This document shows, piece by piece, positions 63,595 through 64,000 of a DNA stretch of 64,000 nt. Positions within the stretch are counted from its first letter, which is position 1. Every line of letters begins with the position of its first letter. A program made the position numbers and the translations under genes. The notes below the pieces were generated by a model, which saw only the letters and a program-made list of their open reading frames with translations, had not been told where the DNA came from and made no database searches. Origin of the DNA: Bacillota bacterium (GTDB lineage Bacteria > Bacillota > Clostridia > Christensenellales > JAEXRW01); NCBI GenBank assembly GCA_023454175.1, contig JAEXRW010000014.1, positions 23,565-87,564 on the forward strand, given 5' to 3'.

Positions 63595-64000
63595 ATGTCC
63601 ATGTTCAAGTATTCAGCCGGGCCGTGGAACGTGCACAGCGGGGCGGACGCCTTCGGGCCGCCGGTGCGGGACGAGATCCCCTTCGCCGAGAAGGTGGCCA
63701 TGTACAAGAAGATCGGCTTTGACGCCGTGCAGTTCCACGACGACGACGCGGTGCCCGAGATGAACGGACTTTCGGATGCCCAGATCCGGAAGCAGGCGAA
63801 GGAAACCAAGAAGATCCTGGACGACCACGGGATGGCGGCGGAATTCGTGGCGCCGCGGCTGTGGATGGACCCGCGGACGATAGACGGGGGCTACACGGCC
63901 AACGACGCAAAAGACCGGGAATTCGCGATGTGGCGCTCCTACCGGTCCATCGACATCGCCAACGAACTGGGGTGCGACAAGCTCGTGCTGTGGCTGGCCC
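63595..64000 (+). CDS. Xylose isomerase-like TIM-barrel protein, N-terminal fragment
   Basis: Starts ATG at 63595 with GGAGGAG upstream and runs off the right edge after 135 residues. The visible part follows the short (actinobacterial-type) xylose isomerase: SAGPWNVHSGADAFGPPVRDE, then FAEKVAMYKKIGFDAVQFHD with the DDD-x-VP stretch, and GGYTANDAKDREFAMW followed by SIDIANELGCDKLVLW. The active-site His of the FHDDD motif is present. Metal ligands lie beyond the window. G+C is visibly high here. It may isomerise a sugar produced by the operon. Confidence 0.85.
   Translation, partial: MSMFKYSAGPWNVHSGADAFGPPVRDEIPFAEKVAMYKKIGFDAVQFHDDDAVPEMNGLSDAQIRKQAKETKKILDDHGMAAEFVAPRLWMDPRTIDGGYTANDAKDREFAMWRSYRSIDIANELGCDKLVLWLA

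Overview
The window looks like a chromosomal segment of a spore-forming member of the Clostridia (Bacillota), probably gut- or plant-matter-associated. The reasons are a Spo0A-type response regulator (44438-45205), YesM/YesN-type two-component control, a DUF624 (YesL-like) protein next to MalFG-type permeases, many lipoprotein solute-binding proteins, Gram-positive ribosome binding sites with frequent TTG starts, and a fermentative bifunctional AdhE. No rRNA, tRNA, CRISPR array, phage or transposase gene was seen. By eye, G+C rises from the left and centre towards the right end (51-64 kb).

Layout. (1) 1-3435, minus strand: MacAB-like efflux operon (adaptor, permease, ATPase running off the left edge) with a free-standing cobalamin-binding domain protein inside it. 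(2) 3926-8363, minus: Gld-type ABC exporter operon (ATPase, ABC-2 permease, GldG-like protein, DUF4340 protein), followed on the minus strand by a lone lipoprotein gene (8820-9617). (3) 10303-21488, plus: a sugar regulon with an Rbs-type importer, an acetoin/pyruvate-dehydrogenase-like E1alpha-E1beta-E2 set without E3, an L-xylulokinase-like FGGY kinase, a SorC-family regulator and a class II aldolase. (4) 22061-34500: divergent YesMN two-component system and a carbohydrate locus (binding protein, GH95, two permeases, YesL-like protein, MsmK-like ATPase, GH31) that would fit xyloglucan oligosaccharides. (5) 34924-36791: a short-chain dehydrogenase overlapping an ERG4/ERG24-like sterol reductase gene. 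(6) 37639-45205: signalling block (PAS/GAF/GGDEF/HD-GYP protein, TetR, 7TM histidine kinase, Spo0A-like regulator). (7) adhE (minus) and a lipoprotein with SH3b and endonuclease/phosphatase domains. (8) 50575-64000: AraC regulator, a DegT aminotransferase, a LacI regulator, and a long plus-strand operon with a second DegT aminotransferase, Gfo/Idh/MocA oxidoreductase, MttB-family methyltransferase, fucose-isomerase-like protein, PotABCD-type importer and a xylose-isomerase-like protein cut by the right edge.

Regulatory architecture is unusually readable. Two YesN-type promoters share TACAT repeats exactly 22 bp apart upstream of equivalent -35/-10 elements. The LacI gene and the operon diverging from it carry similar 11-bp operators exactly 5 bp after their -10 boxes. 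Three promoters (8703-8731 minus, 10156, 20755) share sequence through the spacer. All three binding-protein genes that lead importer operons are followed by a strong hairpin without a T tract.

Two copies of a roughly 390-bp intergenic element (21526-21923 and 45439-45824) have hairpin ends and a 74-bp core with only four differences. They look like non-autonomous IS200/IS605-type elements carrying a structured RNA and are the best candidates for something undescribed, together with the cobalamin protein in the efflux operon, the Spo0A-like/7TM-kinase pair and the MttB-containing catabolic operon. All functional assignments are from reading sequence and remembered family motifs; no database search was run.
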